Positions 62,581-64,000 of a stretch of 64,000 nucleotides of DNA are shown piece by piece (the stretch's first letter is position 1; the number at the start of each line of letters is the position of its first letter). A program made the translations under genes and the position numbers. This stretch comes from Cristatella mucedo (lineage: Eukaryota > Bryozoa > Phylactolaemata > Cristatellidae), in contig WPIO01000049.1 of assembly GCA_009760855.2 (NCBI GenBank), positions 2,196,001 to 2,260,000 on the forward strand, written 5' to 3'. Below the pieces are notes generated by a model. That model was not told the DNA's origin and did not search any database. It saw only the letters and a program-made list of their open reading frames with translations.

Positions 62581-64000
62581 ATGGAGGTGCCAGGTCGTGG
62601 CCTTGGCTCGCTAGGCGGCCCCACCGCAGGCTTCACGCCGAGGGTGGAAGCCGCCGCCGCAGAGCGGAGCGGTGCAGCGCGCTTAACTGCCTGCGGCGGG
62701 GCCGCCGAGCTGGGGCTCACTTGCCACGACCGTCGCAGGAAGTTGACGACTCAGCAAGGCCTGTAGAAACGCGGCGAGCGGTTTCCACGTTCGGATAGAA
62801 GGCAGCGCGCAGCATAACGGCGCTAGCCTCAGAGCCGACGCCCGACTAATACTAGCGACGCCCGAGCCTCGTAGCGCGGCTAGCGTGACTTGCACCGACA
62901 CGCTGCTGCGCAGGTATGACGTCAGCAGCGCAAGCGCGGCAGCGACAGAGAGCGCCCCCTACCTCAGCATAATGAGTCCATACCATTATGCAGATAAGTC
63001 TACTTGGCTGCGCCGTAGGGTTACGAGCGTTCGACGCCGCAGCTATGGCGTACGCCGATGGCTCGGTGGCGTAGTGCTCAAACCGGCTCAAATGCTCAGG
63101 CCAACTAAGGGAAACGCGGCTGAATGCCCATCTCACGGCGTCCGCTTTTGAGCGGCCTCGGCCGTAGCTTATCGCGTAATTGCTTCCTAGCGGCTATAAT
63201 TCGAGAACCGCGAATAATGATTAACAGTCGAAATCTGGCCGACTTAGCTTATTTAGCTCGCGCCGCCGCCGCTCGCGGACACCTTTCGCCGCCTCGAGAC
63301 GATCGACGGCCGCAGGGGGGCGCTGCTCGCTGAGCAGCGGGTCCACTGGCGCTGATTGGAGCGGTTCGTCGGGACCAAGACGAGGACTTTCAGCTTCTCC
63401 TGTTGCGACAGTACAGTTGCGACAGCTCTATCCACGCGCTCGTGTCTCTGATGTGACTTGTCACGCGACAGGCACTCAAATAGTCGCACAGAATAGGCGC
63501 TCACCGCTAGCAGCTGCGTTGGCGCCGTGAGCGAGAAAGCTAGTCACGGCGGTGACAAGCTTGGAACGTGTGCGACTCTTTCTTTGTCTCCCTCCCTCTG
63601 TGCCTCTCTTTTTGTCTCTCGGTCCGTCTCTCTCACTCTTTCTAGATGCGAGCCCCTCGGCATTCGGTGTCGTATTTCGGCTGTTCAACTTATGAATGCA
63701 GAACGAGCATAAATCCCAGCCGCCATCTTTCTCTAGAGTTACCGTATCACTACCGAGTGACGTTCGAGCATTAACAGGTCGCGCTACAAATTTCGCAGCG
63801 AAAATCTTCTTGGAGAATTCGGGAATGCAACTGCGATTGCCCACCTCATCCGGGAACGTGCGATGATGGTGCGCGGAAGCGGACGGCGCCTGAAGGACGC
63901 GCGGGGACGCCATCTAGCGGTAGCCGCTCGCACCCCTGGCCGAGGCAGCGTCGATGCCGCTGGTTCGTCGGACGCTAGCTCGGTACGCGAAAGCGGCGCA
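62581..64000. other. Right end of window, GC-rich, no gene supported
   Basis: CpG-rich DNA with short pyrimidine runs near 63575-63640. Open frames are short and unrecognised. A gene start cut off by the window edge cannot be excluded. Confidence 0.4.

Overview
This is a 64 kb piece of animal (invertebrate metazoan) nuclear DNA. The evidence is spliced genes with GT-AG introns, a TATA/CCAAT promoter, poly(A) signals, tRNA-derived SINEs, LINE fragments of L2/CR1 type, a hAT relic, long microsatellites and a Polinton/adintovirus-like DNA polymerase relic. There are no bacterial-style operons. The species cannot be named from the sequence.

The clearest genes are two complete copies of pirin on the + strand. 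Copy A (2744-10198) and copy B (22297-29590) each have seven coding exons of identical lengths (90, 93, 288, 130, 83, 67 and 122 nt) and identical phases. Each encodes 290 residues with all four metal ligands (2 His, His and Glu) intact. By hand count the proteins are about two-thirds identical, so the duplication is old. Between them lie two halves of a third copy's exon 2 (13082-13130 and 13889-13960), split by about 0.75 kb. Copy A and this relic share a rare GC splice donor after exon 2, while copy B uses GT. Copy B has a sharp TATA/CCAAT promoter with a 100-bp nested palindrome about 470 bp upstream.

The A-B interval holds a 4 x 109 bp minisatellite (10653-11085), a possible terminal exon of an unknown gene (11996-12162), and an unusual diverged satellite (14.88-17.45 kb). 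That satellite has units of about 168 bp carrying ATTGC boxes spaced exactly 10 bp apart.

From 30 kb on the window is mostly transposon debris. One LINE family (here LINE-A) ends in a conserved stem-loop plus an ATT-type tail. A second (LINE-B) ends in an ACAT-type tail, and one copy's tail has grown into a 94-bp microsatellite. SINEs have a tRNA-Lys-like anticodon loop. An AT-rich island (34188-37606, - strand) is a decayed protein-primed family-B DNA polymerase with exonuclease, HNH-like and polymerase motifs, next to an imperfect palindrome. A 750-bp polypyrimidine tract lies at 39.75-40.5 kb, and a probable gag-only LTR element at 46.8-49.5 kb.

The right third has GC-rich, CpG-rich segments. 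At 51768-53057 (- strand) a 430-codon open exon starts with a myristoylation-type N-terminus and ends at a good splice donor. It is probably the first coding exon of a low-complexity scaffold-type protein that I do not recognise. The rest of the right end (58-64 kb) is repeats and GC-rich DNA without a gene I can support.
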